The notes: generated by a model from the sequence alone, not told the origin. A stretch of DNA of 64,000 nucleotides from Dimorphilus gyrociliatus (GCA_904063045.1 CAJFCJ010000002.1:248001-312000); one strand, 5' to 3'; positions 26,597 through 39,030 are shown, counted from the first letter of the stretch. Translations and numbers: made by a program.

Positions 26597-29186
26597 TTAT
26601 GAAAATACCGAGTTTTGAGCCAATGGCGCAGTGCTAGTTTGCATATCATTGATACTTGGCGAATTCTTCTTAAACATAGTCTTCTCCGGCTTTCCGAGGG
26701 GATCTAAAGAAGAAAATGGATCCGAAATAGCTCCAACTGTTGGTTGTAATACATTTTCTGGCTGAGTAGTATTACGTTGTGGTACTGGTGGGGGACCGCT
26801 TTGCTGAACTGGAAACGGCTGATGGTTATTCATTTGCATAAAACTTGTGTTGTTAAAAGCTGGTGGACCTCCGAATGCAGGTGCGTTACCGAATCCAAAG
26901 TTATTCATGTTATTCATAGTACCGCTAGCTGGATTAGAATTAAAGGGCATTGCGTTTGTTGTGTTCATGCTACCTATCATGCTGTTAGTCGTGGGCGCTG
27001 GAAAGGCGTTAAAAGCCGAATCGCTAGAGGCCGAAAATATAGGCTGGGAACTAATTCCCGTCCCTTTTGAAGGGATAGGTGGGTTTGTGGTTTTAAACGG
27101 GTCATTAAAGGTCGGTAAATCAACTGGTTTGAATGCAAGAGCAGAACCTCCAGCGTCTTCATCCAGATTTTCAAACGGCGGGGGATTCTTGAACGTAGGC
27201 ATTCCTTGGTCCAAATTTTGTTGTTTTTGTTGCTGTTGTGGCTGCTGTGGCTGTTGAGTCTGTTGCTGCTGTATTGCTGCTTGCTGCTTATCATCCTATA
27301 AAATAAGTGCAAATTTGCATTGTATAATAAATGTAGTTTGATTGAAGAAAGTTATCTACATCAAAGGACACGGGAAAGGCTGGATGTGCTGAGGGATTGG
27401 ATTGGGGAGTTGGAGTATTCCACGGTTCAGGGGCCGAGGTTGGAGATTCTTTGCTCTGAAATAGGAAAAAATGTTTAAAAATTTTCCGACAGTTTACAAT
27501 AACTTACTAATCCAAGACCTCCAAACATGTCTAAAAGGTTGTCTTCTTTCTTCTCTTCAGGCTTTTGGGGCAAATCAGCAGTTCCACTGGCTCCTCCCTG
27601 TTATATTACAATGCTATTTAGTCAATTATGTAAACTAAGATTAATTAACTGTTAAAAAGACGCACGCTTTCTGAATCAGTTTTGTTGGTTTTTACACTAG
27701 CTTCTTCCTCTTCCTTGGATTCAGCTGTCTCTTCTGTGCCTTCAATCTCTTTCTTTTTCAATTCATAAACCACTTGGAATAAATCTTTTAGAGCAGTCAC
27801 AACTTGATCGGCCGCTTGCATAGTCTTTATTCCAAAATATTCGTGTTTACCATCATCTTTCCCGTAGATATAACCAAAAGCTCTTGCGTCATTTGGGTCA
27901 CGAGATATGAAGGATATTCTGTGGACGTGATGCTGATGTAAAACAGCCTGTTAACAAAATTTTTCATTGAAAATTATATTTGGTCATTGCAAATTATGAA
28001 CAATACCCTTGACTTTTCGTCCAGTATCTGTAATCCAGTCAGGTTTATGTTTAAAATTATTCGTGGTTTATGAATGCCGGAGCCTCTAAGGTTCTGCTGG
28101 GCTATAAACTTTAGTTTGTTCATGGTATCTACACAAATTTTATCCCCTCTTGGTTCGGCTACTTCTTCATGACCAATTAACTTTGCTTTGAAGTCTACTC
28201 CTTCACCCTCGAATCGGTTGAGTGGAGCTTTTTCTGGAGAAAAAAAATGATTCTTTGATATTATAAATACTTTGTCCTACTTTTCTTCATGGTTATCGCC
28301 GCAGGTGAATTTTCAATTAAATACTGTGTCCTATTCCTATTAATTTTTAAGTTTAAGAGCATAAAAAGATATTTAGCTGAAATAAAAACGACGAAAAAAA
28401 CCCAGCTATTCCACGTTAAAGATCAATAAGAAACTACCTTTGTGCATTTTCTCCCAATCGCTTCTCAAATAACCAAAAGCTAGGTCCAGAATCGATAATA
28501 TAATGAACTTTTAATACTTATTACTTATGAAAATTGATTAAAATTCTATTTTTAAAACATTTGTATTTGTTCAAAGCTTACAGTAGTAAAGTCCAAGATA
28601 GAATTAGGTAAAGGTTTAGATTCACGCTACTATCCGAAAGATGAGAAGGCGTTAAATGAACCGTTTATAACAGAAATTCGTAACGCTTTAACAATTATTC
28701 AATTTGAAATTGACTAATGAATATTTATACAGCATAAAAATAGATAAAAACTATATATAATTCCCTCTTGTTTTATTTTGATTACGTAAGAGGAACTGTG
28801 TGTGTTTTTCAGTAAACAATTATTGTTTAAAATAAAGGCTAAGACTCCTTAGATAATGTTATTTTTCAGTGCTAAATTTTTGTTAATTCCCTCGTTATCT
28901 TCTAATCAGATGCGAAAATAGAAACCAATTACCGCCCACTTTTGAACAATCTTTCGCACTTAACACTTATTATGTAATAGGACTATTGTTAAACTTTCAT
29001 TAATCACGATCTCTGTAAAATAATAACTGCTTATTTGTATAGAAAAAGCTAATTTTAAGAAGTTTATTAAACAAGTTTGAACTTAACAGCTCATAGTATT
29101 ATTAATCTTATTATAAGTCACTGAAAAAGCTTACCTTGCTGGTTTTCATTTCTAGAAATATTGATATTAACTGTCAAAGAAGGCAT
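26597..29186 (-). CDS. DAB: Disabled (Dab) PTB-domain endocytic adaptor
   Basis: The start at 29186 gives MPSLTVNINISRNENQQ, joining after an intron of about 870 bases to KAPLNRFEGEGVDFKAKLIG. The PTB domain covers about 28230-27690, with RGDKICVDTMNKLK, IILNINLTGLQILDEK, RISFISRDPNDARAFGYI and ADQVVTALKDLFQVVYELKK; this order and wording match Dab1/Dab2 rather than Numb. The C-terminal part is low complexity, rich in Gln, Asn, Pro and Phe. It has DPF-type motifs (FNDPFKTT, SDPFSSLDPLG) and an MFGGLG segment, which in this family bind AP2 and clathrin. Dab binds NPxY tails of LDL-receptor family proteins and brings them into clathrin-coated pits; an LRP-like gene is in the same window, though not adjacent. 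Exon borders within the C-terminal half (27540, 27450, 27300) are approximate. Confidence 0.92.
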
Positions 29187-30199
29187 ATTGCCTCTTCAAT
29201 AAACTAAATAACTTGATTCCACTTAAAACTGTAAATCGAGAATGAAGTCAAACGCCTTCGTAATTATCATTTATATCAATTATGAATATTAATTTGCGTA
29301 CGCCTTTCGTGATAAAGCACACGCACACAGAACATCCCTCTTGCATTCCACATTCTGAATATTATTCTTGCTTATTACTTGTATTTTTCTTCTGGCCTAA
29401 TTTTAACAAGTTTCAAATTTTCGATATTAAATTATGTTTATAATTAAATTGCATGTAGCGTTTCGTTTAGGCATAATATTAGGATTAAATAAAAAAATAT
29501 GTTCTATATTTCGTAAAGTCCTATAGAGGGAGTGATTGTCTATTTAGATTCTTGTAAATAAATATAAGTTTCTTTGCTTTTATATCAATTTTTCCGCTTC
29601 CTGCTTATAACTTGATTCCTAGTTTCTCTTACTTCTTCTGATATTGCTTTAAAAGTGATATTGCTTTAATAGATTTTCCTCTCTTATGACAATTTGTAAA
29701 CCTATCTTACTTTTATTAGTATTGGATATTGAACATTTAACTTAACAATGAGTCGATCTATTGATCGAAACTGAGAATAAGCAATTCAAAAATTTTGTAA
29801 CGTTATACTATGCATTTTAATCGTTGACTATGCATTAGTTCTTATCCCAAATGTGGGTAATGGTATTTTCATTAAAATTACACGTTTTATCTCTATTTTT
29901 TTTACTATTGATAGTAAACACTAGGTTAAAAGAACGCTTATGAAAATATCGTGTTAGTCAATCTTTCAATATGGCAAGTATATTAACTAAAAGAAGATAT
30001 TAATAACTCATATTTTATTTTTAGTGGAATAGTATGGCTCTCTAATTTTAAATGAAGAACCTACCAGAATACCTCTAAATTTGTAGTAGGTCTATCATAA
30101 CTTTAAATTTTTAGCTTAATTTAGTCATTTGTTTTTAGACATCCGACTCGTTCTATATAGTTTTATATTAAAAAGTTTGTTTCTACGTATTTGTAAATT
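29187..30199. other. Intergenic region between divergent Disabled and IP6K genes
   Basis: About 1 kb of AT-rich sequence with no ORF of coding character, no repeat array and no recognised RNA gene. It should contain both promoters. Confidence 0.4.
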
Positions 30200-31987
30200 A
30201 TGAGTGGAGAAGATCAAATTTTCATAAGAAAAGGAAAACGTATCAGATTAGAGGCTTTCCAACACCAGGTATTTACTTTTCTTTTATATCACTTAAACAA
30301 TGAACCAAGCTATTCAATCAATGTTCAATATAAAATATTCAGTCCTAATTCTAGAATAATTACAAATGAACTTTGTAGCAAGCGTATTATTCTTCCTTTA
30401 AGAAATCGATGCAATGGAACGTTAGCTTTTTAACTAGAATAAGCAGTACCTTGAATATTGTACTAATAAAATATAACCTTACTTGCACTCTTTTTATTGA
30501 TGCTCTCTAAACAGTCGGTATCTATAATAAAGTTCAGATATCTGTCTTTTTTTTCTTTTTCTACCACGGTGTAAACCTTTTATTAGCCTGATATCATGAC
30601 TAATATAGGTAGCTTGTAGTATTCTTTTTTAAAGCTCTATTAATTAACAACAATATTATGGGGTGAATGGTTGAATGAATGAAATATAATCTGTTTTTCT
30701 CATTGTCAAAAATTGGAACACCTCTGTCAGTTGACACGGAGTTTAATACAATATATAAATTAAAGTTTTCATTATTAAATTGCAATAAGTGCATGCTTTG
30801 ATAATAAAATGCTTAGGTACATTTACTATATTTTTTTTGCTACTAATAAGCAATTTGTACTTTAAATAGGTCGGAGGACATACTCCAATCTTTAAATGTG
30901 GCTATTCGACAGTATGTAAAGCTTTTAATAGACGAGAATATTTTATATATATCTCTGCCAGTCCTGAACTGGAATCATTTTTACCGAAACTAATAGGTAA
31001 TTTTATCTATTTATTGAACATAGCGGGTATAATTAAAAATAGAATAACGATATAATCATATAATAGGCCTGATGGAAGTTGGATATGCACATAGTGAAGG
31101 AGATATCGAAATTTATGGTCAACAAATACAGCTACTTGATAAAGACCGATTTCTCTATAAAAAAGAAAATCAATTTCTTCTGAAATCTGATTGTCCGCAA
31201 AAGGACGTTACGGAAGAGGTTCATAGATCCTCAGTTGAAAAACTATTCCTTCATTCAGACCGATTACAACCATCTACTGGAATTTCCAATCCATATAGCA
31301 ATAGCACTTATGTCAGAGCTTTAGAAAGACTAAAAGATCGTAAACCGCCACATTATTTTACTCTTTTAGAGGATCTTACTCATTCTTTTAGTCGGCCATG
31401 CGTTTTAGACTTGAAAATGGGAACAAGACTTTACGGTGATGATGCTAGTGAAGAGAGGGTTGTTTTTCATAAAATTCAATCTGAAATGACAACATCCTGT
31501 AGGCTAGGAGTTCGAGTAGGTGGCATGCAGGTTGGATATTGTATTTAATTATTGCTTGTTAATCCGTCTAACAGTCCTTTTTTGTACATTTCAGTTGTTT
31601 AAAAGGGAGCAGAATAAATATTTATGCTATGGAAAGCATCATGGCAAAGCCTTAGATGATGAAGGATTCAAAGAATGTATACTTGAGTTTGTGAAACATA
31701 ATAACAATTTTCGATTCGACCTCATAGGGATATTGGTAGAACGTCTGAAAACTCTAAGGAAGATCATATTGAAAATGGATGGTTGGCGATTTTTTTCGTC
31801 ATCTCTCTTGATCATATATGAAGGCTTTGAAGCTTCCACTTCTAGGATAGATATTAAAATGATTGACTTTACTCGCTCTACCAATGGAAAATTTTTAGAT
31901 GATAGGATTGTTCATAATGGTCCAGACGATGGATATATTTTAGGAATAAATACCTTGATCAATATTTTTGAAAATTTAGGTTCTTAG
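30200..31987 (+). CDS. Inositol hexakisphosphate kinase (IP6K family)
   Basis: Four exons (30200-30268, 30870-30996, 31067-31530, 31595-31987) encode about 350 residues. LEAFQHQVGGHTPIF near the start matches the IP6K N-terminus. The family signature PxxxDxKxG is CVLDLKMGTR preceded by P, followed by YGDDASEE and LGVRVGGMQ. SSLL is present as SSSLLIIYEG and the metal-binding IDF motif as KMIDFTRS, and the end reads DDGYILGINTLINIF. The enzyme phosphorylates InsP6 to the pyrophosphate 5-InsP7 using ATP, in cytosol and nucleus. GVRVCGMQ-type wording and length favour IP6K over IP3-kinase or IPMK. The first intron is about 600 bases, long for this window, and shows no hidden exon. Confidence 0.93.
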
Positions 31988-32215
31988 CTTTCCTTTTTTG
32001 AGGCAATTTTAACGAATAAGCATTTGTTTAGTACATTTATTGTTTTTGTAAGCAAATTGATTTTTTTTCAATAAAACAGTCTGCAAAAGTTTTTTTTAGA
32101 TCTGAATGTTTTGCCGCTCAAATAGGTCATTGCATTTTAGTATTGAAAGTTAAGTGGAATCACTTTCGTTCCTTTATCGTCCAACAAAATTCATCTAGTA
32201 TCGCCTGTCATCAAC

Positions 32216-35200
32216 ATGAGTGCGTTATTTAAGTCTCATTCAGTTGATTCCGAATCTAGTTTTCTCCGTATTAAAGTAAAGAGTGCAACTTTTGCGCAAA
32301 GCGGATCAGAAGAAGATTGCAAAAGTGTTTTATCAGAGTTAGAGAGTTTAAATGATCTCTCTTTAACACAACTGTATCAAGTTGTCTTATTTACAACTCG
32401 AATGATACTAAGAAAAGGTAAAAATAAAGAGTCAATAGAAATAAGGTGTTATAAAATTATGCAGAATGTTTTCAATAATATCAAATTATCCAAAATGGAA
32501 ATCTTCGAAGATGTGTTTAATATGCTTTGCCTTTATCTACAACCAATTGGGAATAAACCGGGTGAAATTATAAATAAGTCTGAAGAGCTTAAGATGGAAA
32601 TCACTACAACTTTAATGTCTCTTATTAAATGTAGTCAACAAGAATTACATTTAAGCATTTATTCACCCAAATTTCTCCCAGCCTTAGGTCATGCTGTATG
32701 TATACTAATTGCATTGGCTGGAAAAGAATTGTCTAGGGGTTTAATATTGTGCTCAATCAACGCTTTGAGAACTATAACTTGGGTTGACAATACTGACGAG
32801 AAGATTCTTCAAAAATTATCTCACTTACTATCTTCATTCCTACCTGGAATATCTAATTGTTTGTTAAGAATTGCAAAAGCCGACAACAAATTGGGGGAAG
32901 CTATTATATCTTCATCTGTGCAGCTACTAGGGGACTTGATCGCTCTAGTCCTTTCTGATAAGTATACAACTTTTCAGTGTGATGAGACGAATGAACTTTT
33001 AATCAACAGAACTGAAGAGTGGTACCAGAACACATCATTTAAAATAAAATATTGCATTGATGCTGTTTTAAAAATAATTGCACCGAATCAATGGCGTGTT
33101 AGATATTCTTTGTTATGTTTTAGTGAAAAGTTGTTAATTAATTGTCGGACTACGTTAAAAAAATGCATTCCAGCATTAATTCAGATTATAGCAATATCTT
33201 CGTATGATGATTATGAAAAGATAAAAATAAGAGCAAGGGAGAATATTGATTTAATTAAAAAGACTTTTCCAGACATTGATCTTCTCTTAGAAGAGAACTT
33301 ATTCGAATTTTGCAAATCTTTGCTATCCTTTGTAAATGCGTCTAATGATGAAAAGAACCTTTCAACATTGAAATTGTTAAGAGCCAACTTAGAACTTTTA
33401 AACTCAAAACTTGAATCAGTATTCCTCTCAACTAGCCATTTAAATCGACTGTTACAAGGACTTTTTCATTTATTAAAATTCAATTGCTCTTCGTTATCAT
33501 ACTTGGAAGTAAAGAATTTTGATATACCACTAACTGACAATGAACTACATATATATCGTGGAAGAAGAAAATATGACTTTGTTAATTTCACTGATAATGC
33601 AATTTTATTAGAAATTATCCAATGTTCCAAATTACTCGGACGATATTCAAATTTCCAAATGCTGTCTGATTTTCTATTGGAATTTATTCTAAATTCTGAA
33701 ATTCATAGAAAGGAGGCTCTATTCATCCTTAATAATGCAATTTTAGGTTCAGATAAAAATTCTGAAGATATTTACATAAAACTCCTTGAAGAATATTCGA
33801 ACGCAGAATTGATTGATATTAATACTTCTCAGAACTTTATATTTCCTAAAAGTGATAACAGTTGGGATTTGCTACCAATAAATAAACAAACCTCAAATAT
33901 AGTAAATTTCCAGGCATTAAATAACAACGTTATTCAAGTTTGTTTAATACTTGAAGGATTAGCCAATTTGTCTGAAGTCTTAAAGGAAAAGTTTAAATTG
34001 CATTTAATGACTATTCTATATCTTGTTTTAGAAAAAATAGGTAATGACAATTATCTTGTCAGTGAGGAAGCGTTTCACGTTCTGCAAGACATTTCCAAGA
34101 ATTGTTCTTATACGTCAGTCGCACATCTCCTCTCTGATAATATGGACTATCTTATGAATTCTATTTCTATAAAATTAAGACATTTGTCGACGTTTCCCAA
34201 TTCCCCATCCATTCTAAGAGTTGCTCTAACTTACGGTGATGAAAGGATGATAGAATTTGTTGATGACATAATGTTAAAGATACTTGACTCACTTGATAAC
34301 TGTGAAGCCGAAGAAATGAATTTAGAATTTCTAAAAGTGTTACATGCCTTTGTGGGATCCATTATTAAATGGAAAACACTAGATGTTATTGAAACTGAGA
34401 AAGAAGAGATAAAAAAGGAAGAGGATATTGACTTAGTAGATTGCCTTTTGAAATATCATCAGGAGCAAGAAAACGAAAGGAAACGCCTAGAAGAGGAGCT
34501 AAATAACTCAGATGAAATTTCATCAGACGAAGAACCCGAATCTAATCCTAATCTAGAGTCTGAAGACAGAGAGGTTACTAAAGATATAAAACTAGTTGAA
34601 CAGGTAGGCCTGAGATGTGTTCATTTGTTATCGAAAGGGAATCCAAGAGTTCGTTTATTAGCATTGGAAACTTGTAATAATGTGTTCAAGTGTTTAAAGA
34701 ACCATCAAAATATCCTTCTACCTCTTATTCATAAAATATGGCCCCCTTATTGCGAACGTTTTAATGATAAAGAAGCCCCTGTGGCTTTAAGAGCAATGCA
34801 AATTCTACAAACGATGGTTGCTGTCTCAAAAGACTTCACTCAGCAGCGTCTAAAGACAAACGTAATACCGAAGATCCGTACTTTTTTGGAAAAACAAGCA
34901 CAATTAAGCAGATTGGCCTCCATAAACTCTTTTAAGTATACAAATGCCTGCAAGTATTTATTGAACATATTAAAATCTCTTGGAAAGCTGTGCAAAAACG
35001 CTCAAATAGTTGGCATGAATTTGAACCATCTCATTTATTGTGCATTACCATACTTGAGCTGTCATCAACCTGAAATCGTTCAAATTGCCGCAAAAGAATT
35101 ATACGCAGACTTTGCCAGATGTGATGAAGATCAAGTTTGGTTGTTTTTGCACGACCTTTTGGTAAACAATAGTTCTGACGATGAATATCGCAATTGTGCA

Positions 35201-35236
35201 TTAGATATAGCAAAGATTTTGAACATATATTTTTAG
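32216..35236 (+). CDS. TTI1: TELO2-interacting protein 1 homologue (TTI1), HEAT-repeat protein
   Basis: This is one uninterrupted frame of 1,006 codons. The protein is almost entirely paired amphipathic helices of HEAT type, broken by a highly acidic segment near residues 735-790 (about 34420-34580). The C-terminal part is most recognisable: GNPRVRLLALETCNNVFKCL, LPLIHKIWPPYCERFND, ALRAMQILQTM and LLNILKSLGKLCK match the conserved TTI1 C-terminus, where the human protein has a similar LLPLVHKCWP. TTI1 forms the TTT complex with TELO2 and TTI2, which helps HSP90 fold and stabilise PIKK kinases such as mTOR, ATM and ATR. Unlike most neighbours it has no intron. It ends 156 bases from the LARP6 stop, tail to tail. 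Confidence 0.88.
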   Translation: MSALFKSHSVDSESSFLRIKVKSATFAQSGSEEDCKSVLSELESLNDLSLTQLYQVVLFTTRMILRKGKNKESIEIRCYKIMQNVFNNIKLSKMEIFEDVFNMLCLYLQPIGNKPGEIINKSEELKMEITTTLMSLIKCSQQELHLSIYSPKFLPALGHAVCILIALAGKELSRGLILCSINALRTITWVDNTDEKILQKLSHLLSSFLPGISNCLLRIAKADNKLGEAIISSSVQLLGDLIALVLSDKYTTFQCDETNELLINRTEEWYQNTSFKIKYCIDAVLKIIAPNQWRVRYSLLCFSEKLLINCRTTLKKCIPALIQIIAISSYDDYEKIKIRARENIDLIKKTFPDIDLLLEENLFEFCKSLLSFVNASNDEKNLSTLKLLRANLELLNSKLESVFLSTSHLNRLLQGLFHLLKFNCSSLSYLEVKNFDIPLTDNELHIYRGRRKYDFVNFTDNAILLEIIQCSKLLGRYSNFQMLSDFLLEFILNSEIHRKEALFILNNAILGSDKNSEDIYIKLLEEYSNAELIDINTSQNFIFPKSDNSWDLLPINKQTSNIVNFQALNNNVIQVCLILEGLANLSEVLKEKFKLHLMTILYLVLEKIGNDNYLVSEEAFHVLQDISKNCSYTSVAHLLSDNMDYLMNSISIKLRHLSTFPNSPSILRVALTYGDERMIEFVDDIMLKILDSLDNCEAEEMNLEFLKVLHAFVGSIIKWKTLDVIETEKEEIKKEEDIDLVDCLLKYHQEQENERKRLEEELNNSDEISSDEEPESNPNLESEDREVTKDIKLVEQVGLRCVHLLSKGNPRVRLLALETCNNVFKCLKNHQNILLPLIHKIWPPYCERFNDKEAPVALRAMQILQTMVAVSKDFTQQRLKTNVIPKIRTFLEKQAQLSRLASINSFKYTNACKYLLNILKSLGKLCKNAQIVGMNLNHLIYCALPYLSCHQPEIVQIAAKELYADFARCDEDQVWLFLHDLLVNNSSDDEYRNCALDIAKILNIYF

Positions 35237-35392
35237 GCCTGAATTGAGATTTAAAAGATTCGTAAACAAAAATTTTAAGCATTTAAATAACATATTTGAT
35301 TGGCAAAACAAAATTAACAATTCTTTCACCATCCACCAACGTAACATGCGGTTAAAAACAGTCCCCCTCCCAATATAAAAATTGTACATTAC

Positions 35393-36805
35393 TTAATTAG
35401 TTGCCACGACAGTTCCTCTTCCTTTTCCTCCATAGAATCCTTGAACAGTATTATCTGGTCCTTTTGGTTGTCTTATAATTCCGCCATCTAAGATTCGTCT
35501 GGCCATACGAGGGCTGGTCCTTGGCGACATTTGAAAGTTCTGATTTCCTTTGTTATCCTGTTTTTTCCTCCAAGAGACTCCTAATTCGCCTCTCTGCATT
35601 CTAGGACTCGCGTTTGGACTAAAGACCGGACTTGCAGCTAGAGGGGAAGGCACAGGATTACTTCGGCGTCTAAACATTGGTGAACTTCTTGGGCTTGGTC
35701 CGGGACTGGAACGTGGCGAAGATTTCGGCGAGATAGCGGGACTAAGATGGTCTTTTTTTATTGCACCCCCATTAGGGTTCCTATTTCTTGAATAATATTC
35801 CAGGTTATCAGTTTCAGAACTTGAATCACCTCCTCCTCCCATGTTGGCTACTAATTCTCCAACTTTGGTTTTTTTCTTTGTCAATTTTTTCTTTTTCTCT
35901 TCATCATCCCCACCTTTCTTCTTGTTGGTGGCGAGTACATGAACTTTCATACCTTGGAAATCAGTAGTGTTGTTAAACAGCTCGACAGCCTTCTGCGCAC
36001 ATTCGTGTTTTTCGAATTCGATTATTGCACAAGGCTTGTCTGCCAAATCCGGATATTTCGATACATACTTTTTTACTTCCGGTGGATATGGCTTACCGAC
36101 CTTCAATAGGCGAACAAGGGTCACTTCTCCACAATCTTTAAATAGATCACCAACACCGCCAACTTGAGGATTATCTAATGGAATATTTATAGCAACAATT
36201 GATCTCGATGGTGTGGTTTCGTCATAGTCTGGCAAGGCTTCAAGACGTCTAACTTTGGTGTTTTCCGGGTTCACTTCCAACTTATCAGATTGTTTTAATG
36301 CATAAGCAACTACTCTGTAGTCTTTGGTCAAGCCTTTGACCCGTTTAAAAGACGTGATTAATTTAATGCTCACATAGCCTTGTTTGTTGCGACGCACGTG
36401 TTTCAACAAAAAAGCATCTTTGAGTATACTCTCGTTTGAAAAGTAGAACTCGACCTATAAATAGGGCAAAAAAAAGTTGTTTTTCAGAGTTTCTAATAAA
36501 AGAAATATTTACCTGCTGAATAATTCGTTGAAGCAAGTCTTCTTCTGGGACTACAAAGTCAGCAGCAGTTTGCTCCTCTCCCTCACTACCTATAAGATAA
36601 CATATTATGCATCATATAAATACAAGCTATTACGTAACCGACCTGTAAGGGAGCTATTCTGAACGTCGCTTCCACTTGTTGTTCTCACTCTTTCGTCTTC
36701 TTTTAATTCTTCCACACGAAGTGTCGGCGTTATTGGTCGTGCCGGTACAGTAAGATTTTCCGTAAGCGTTTCGCTCTCACTTGGTTGTATTTGTTCGCCT
36801 TCCAT
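35393..36805 (-). CDS. LARP6: La-related protein 6 (LARP6)
   Basis: Exons are 36643-36805, 36513-36589 and 35393-36454. The start MEGEQIQPSESE is preferred over an in-frame ATG at 36844 because it directly precedes the acidic leader. The La motif runs across the exon join (IIQQVEFYFSN, ILKDAFLLKHVRRN, GYVSIKLITSFK, LTKDYRVVAYALK). It is followed by an RRM-like domain (IVAINIP, DLFKDCGEVTLVRLLK, AIIEFEKHECAQKAVE), a lysine-rich stretch and a Ser/Pro/Arg-rich region. LARP6 binds structured RNA; in vertebrates it controls type I collagen mRNA translation. The C-terminal repeats of SPRSSPG type (about 35640-35720) are low complexity. Whether the short LSA motif of vertebrate LARP6 is present could not be confirmed. 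Confidence 0.95.
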
Positions 36806-37377
36806 TTCGGAGAATTCTTTGCTTATAACACACAAAAGGAGCAAGGTTATTGAAATTCTTTCGACGACGACAGCAGTTTTCGAGGTTCAAAAAACAAACA
36901 CTTTTTGAATCTCGTTACGTGTGTTGTTGTCCGCCGCGTGTTGTGTGATAACTGATTAGTCATCGAGATCACGTGGTGAATTTATAGTGAGAACCACTGA
37001 TTACTAAAACATTAGAACGTAGAAACTGAAATAAAGAGGAAAATTTGTTAACAGGTCGCTGATTGATCTAAATACACCAGGCAACGAATCAGCAATCAGG
37101 TAATATAAACTTCTAGAATGGTACTATCTTAGAGAGTCGTCAATCTATAAATTGTAGCAAATATTGTTCGTATATTTCTAAAATTTTGATATAAATAAAA
37201 AATATATATTTATCCTAAACTATTAAAAAAAATAAATATAACATGCATAGTATATAATAAATACGAAATATCCAACATGTCGGTATAGACTAAGTAGCAG
37301 AAAGAAAAGAGCAATTTTCTTTCTTATTTTTTGTTTAGAGATTGCGGGCTACCAAAAGAGGCCAAAACCACTTTGTA
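36806..37377. promoter_or_regulatory. Divergent promoter region of LARP6 and LEO1
   Basis: 572 bases between divergent start codons. The LARP6 side (36840-36970) is richer in CG and contains a CACGTG-like core (ATCACGTGGT, about 36967). The LEO1 side is AT-rich and ends in a pyrimidine tract and TAG (about 37337), which may be the acceptor of a 5' UTR intron. Confidence 0.4.
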
Positions 37378-39030
37378 ATGTCGTCCAGTGTGAATGAATC
37401 TGATTCTGAAAGTGATGGAGGCTCTGTGTCGGAAAATGCATCAGTCGGATCCCCCGGCTCCCCTAGAAATAACTCTTCATCAGGAGGTTCACGTTCTCAA
37501 TCTGGTTCGCCCGCACCTGAAGTACAATCAGACTCCGGAAGTGAAGGAACTTCGCCGGTAATCAGAGGAAATAATAGGAGAGGATCGAAAACGAGTAGCA
37601 GACGCTCAAGGAATCGATCAAGGTCCGCATCAAGAACACCTTCTCAAACTTCATCTCACAGCGGCTCCCAAAGTCGCTCTAGAAGCCGTTCTCGCTCTGT
37701 GTCTGGCAGTGAGGGATCTCGTAGTAGAAATGGCAGCCCTGCCGGATCTCGATCACCCTCTGCATCTCCGAGTCGAAGTCACAGCCGAAGTAGAAGCCGA
37801 AGTGAAAGTCCTAGCGGAGGTCGCAGTAAAAGTCGTAGTAGGACTCCGAATCGTAGCCGCAGTCATAGTAGGAGTCAAAGCAGAAGTCGTAGTCGTAGCG
37901 TCTCCAGTTCGGGTAGTGAAGTGGGACGTAAGCCTAAACGCAAAAAGGACGAAACCACAGCTGAAGATATTTTTGGGGAAGCTAGTGACATTAGTAGCTC
38001 TGATTCCGAGGATAATGTTAAACGTGGTGCAACAGAATCGGAAGAAGAAGATGACGATGACCAAGAAGATAAAGATGAAAAGCAGAAAGAAAAAGTGCCT
38101 GAAGTACGAGAGACAACAATTCATGCTGAAATTCCAAAAATTAGTACAAACTTAGGAAAGAATTTATATTTTGTTAAATTACCTAACTTCTTGTCAGTCG
38201 ACACACGACCGTTTGATCCGACAACTTATGAAGATGAAGTCGAAGATGATGACATTATGGATGAAGAAGGTCGAACAAGACTTAAACTTAAAGTAGAGAA
38301 TACTGTCCGATGGAGGTATGCTAAAGATAATGATGGTAATCCAATTCTCGACGATGAAGGAAATCCAATAAAGCAATCAAATGGAAGGATAGTTCGGTGG
38401 AGCGATGGATCTCTAAGTATGCATTTAGGCTCAGAAATCTTTGATGTTCATCCAATGAGTCTACAAAATGATTATAACCACCTTTTCATACGGCAAGGCA
38501 CTGGTCTTCAGGCACAGGCTATTTTTGGTTCGAAATTAACATTCAGACCTCATTCTACCGACTCTTTCACTCATCGAAAGATGACTATGTCCCTGGCTGA
38601 CAAAAGTAACAAGACAAGAAATATTAGAATCTTACCGATAGCTGGTAATGATCCGGAAAGCTTAAAAAACGCTTTAATGAAAAAGGAGGAAGAGAAGTTA
38701 CGCGCCTCACTCCGCCGTGAGAGCCAACAGAAAAGAATTAGGGAACGTCAACAACATTCTAGATTAAGCTCAGCCTATATCGAACATGACGATGATGATG
38801 ACAGCTCAATTAGTGCTATGAAGAATGCTTATAAACAAAAACTTAAAGATACAAAAGAGGATTTCTACTCTGATGATGACGAACCAGAACCCGATCGATA
38901 CAGTGATGATAGCGACATTGAGAGTAGGCGAAAAACCACTAAAAAGGCAGCAACAAGTAGTGATGAAGATGGAGAAGAACCTAATAGAAAACGATCGAAG
39001 GTGATTGACAGCAGCGACGATGATTTATAA
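37378..39030 (+). CDS. LEO1: LEO1, PAF1-complex subunit, with an RS-rich N-terminal region
   Basis: The start is taken at 37378 ([12 protein letters not shown]); the frame is open a little upstream but without ATG. The protein is 550 residues from one exon. The conserved LEO1 core starts near residue 245: [68 protein letters not shown] and [18 protein letters not shown] helical basic segment ([17 protein letters not shown]) and an acidic Ser/Asp tail follow. LEO1 is part of the PAF1 complex on elongating RNA polymerase II and supports H2B ubiquitination. Family members usually have an acidic serine-rich N-terminus. Here residues about 73-178 are dense Arg-Ser repeats, as in SR splicing proteins, before a basic KPKRKK stretch that may be a nuclear signal. 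Confidence 0.96.
   Translation: MSSSVNESDSESDGGSVSENASVGSPGSPRNNSSSGGSRSQSGSPAPEVQSDSGSEGTSPVIRGNNRRGSKTSSRRSRNRSRSASRTPSQTSSHSGSQSRSRSRSRSVSGSEGSRSRNGSPAGSRSPSASPSRSHSRSRSRSESPSGGRSKSRSRTPNRSRSHSRSQSRSRSRSVSSSGSEVGRKPKRKKDETTAEDIFGEASDISSSDSEDNVKRGATESEEEDDDDQEDKDEKQKEKVPEVRETTIHAEIPKISTNLGKNLYFVKLPNFLSVDTRPFDPTTYEDEVEDDDIMDEEGRTRLKLKVENTVRWRYAKDNDGNPILDDEGNPIKQSNGRIVRWSDGSLSMHLGSEIFDVHPMSLQNDYNHLFIRQGTGLQAQAIFGSKLTFRPHSTDSFTHRKMTMSLADKSNKTRNIRILPIAGNDPESLKNALMKKEEEKLRASLRRESQQKRIRERQQHSRLSSAYIEHDDDDDSSISAMKNAYKQKLKDTKEDFYSDDDEPEPDRYSDDSDIESRRKTTKKAATSSDEDGEEPNRKRSKVIDSSDDDL

Noticed and set aside
37709-38155. Overlapping ORFs in other frames and on the minus strand inside LEO1
   Set aside because: They are by-products of the repetitive RS coding sequence.
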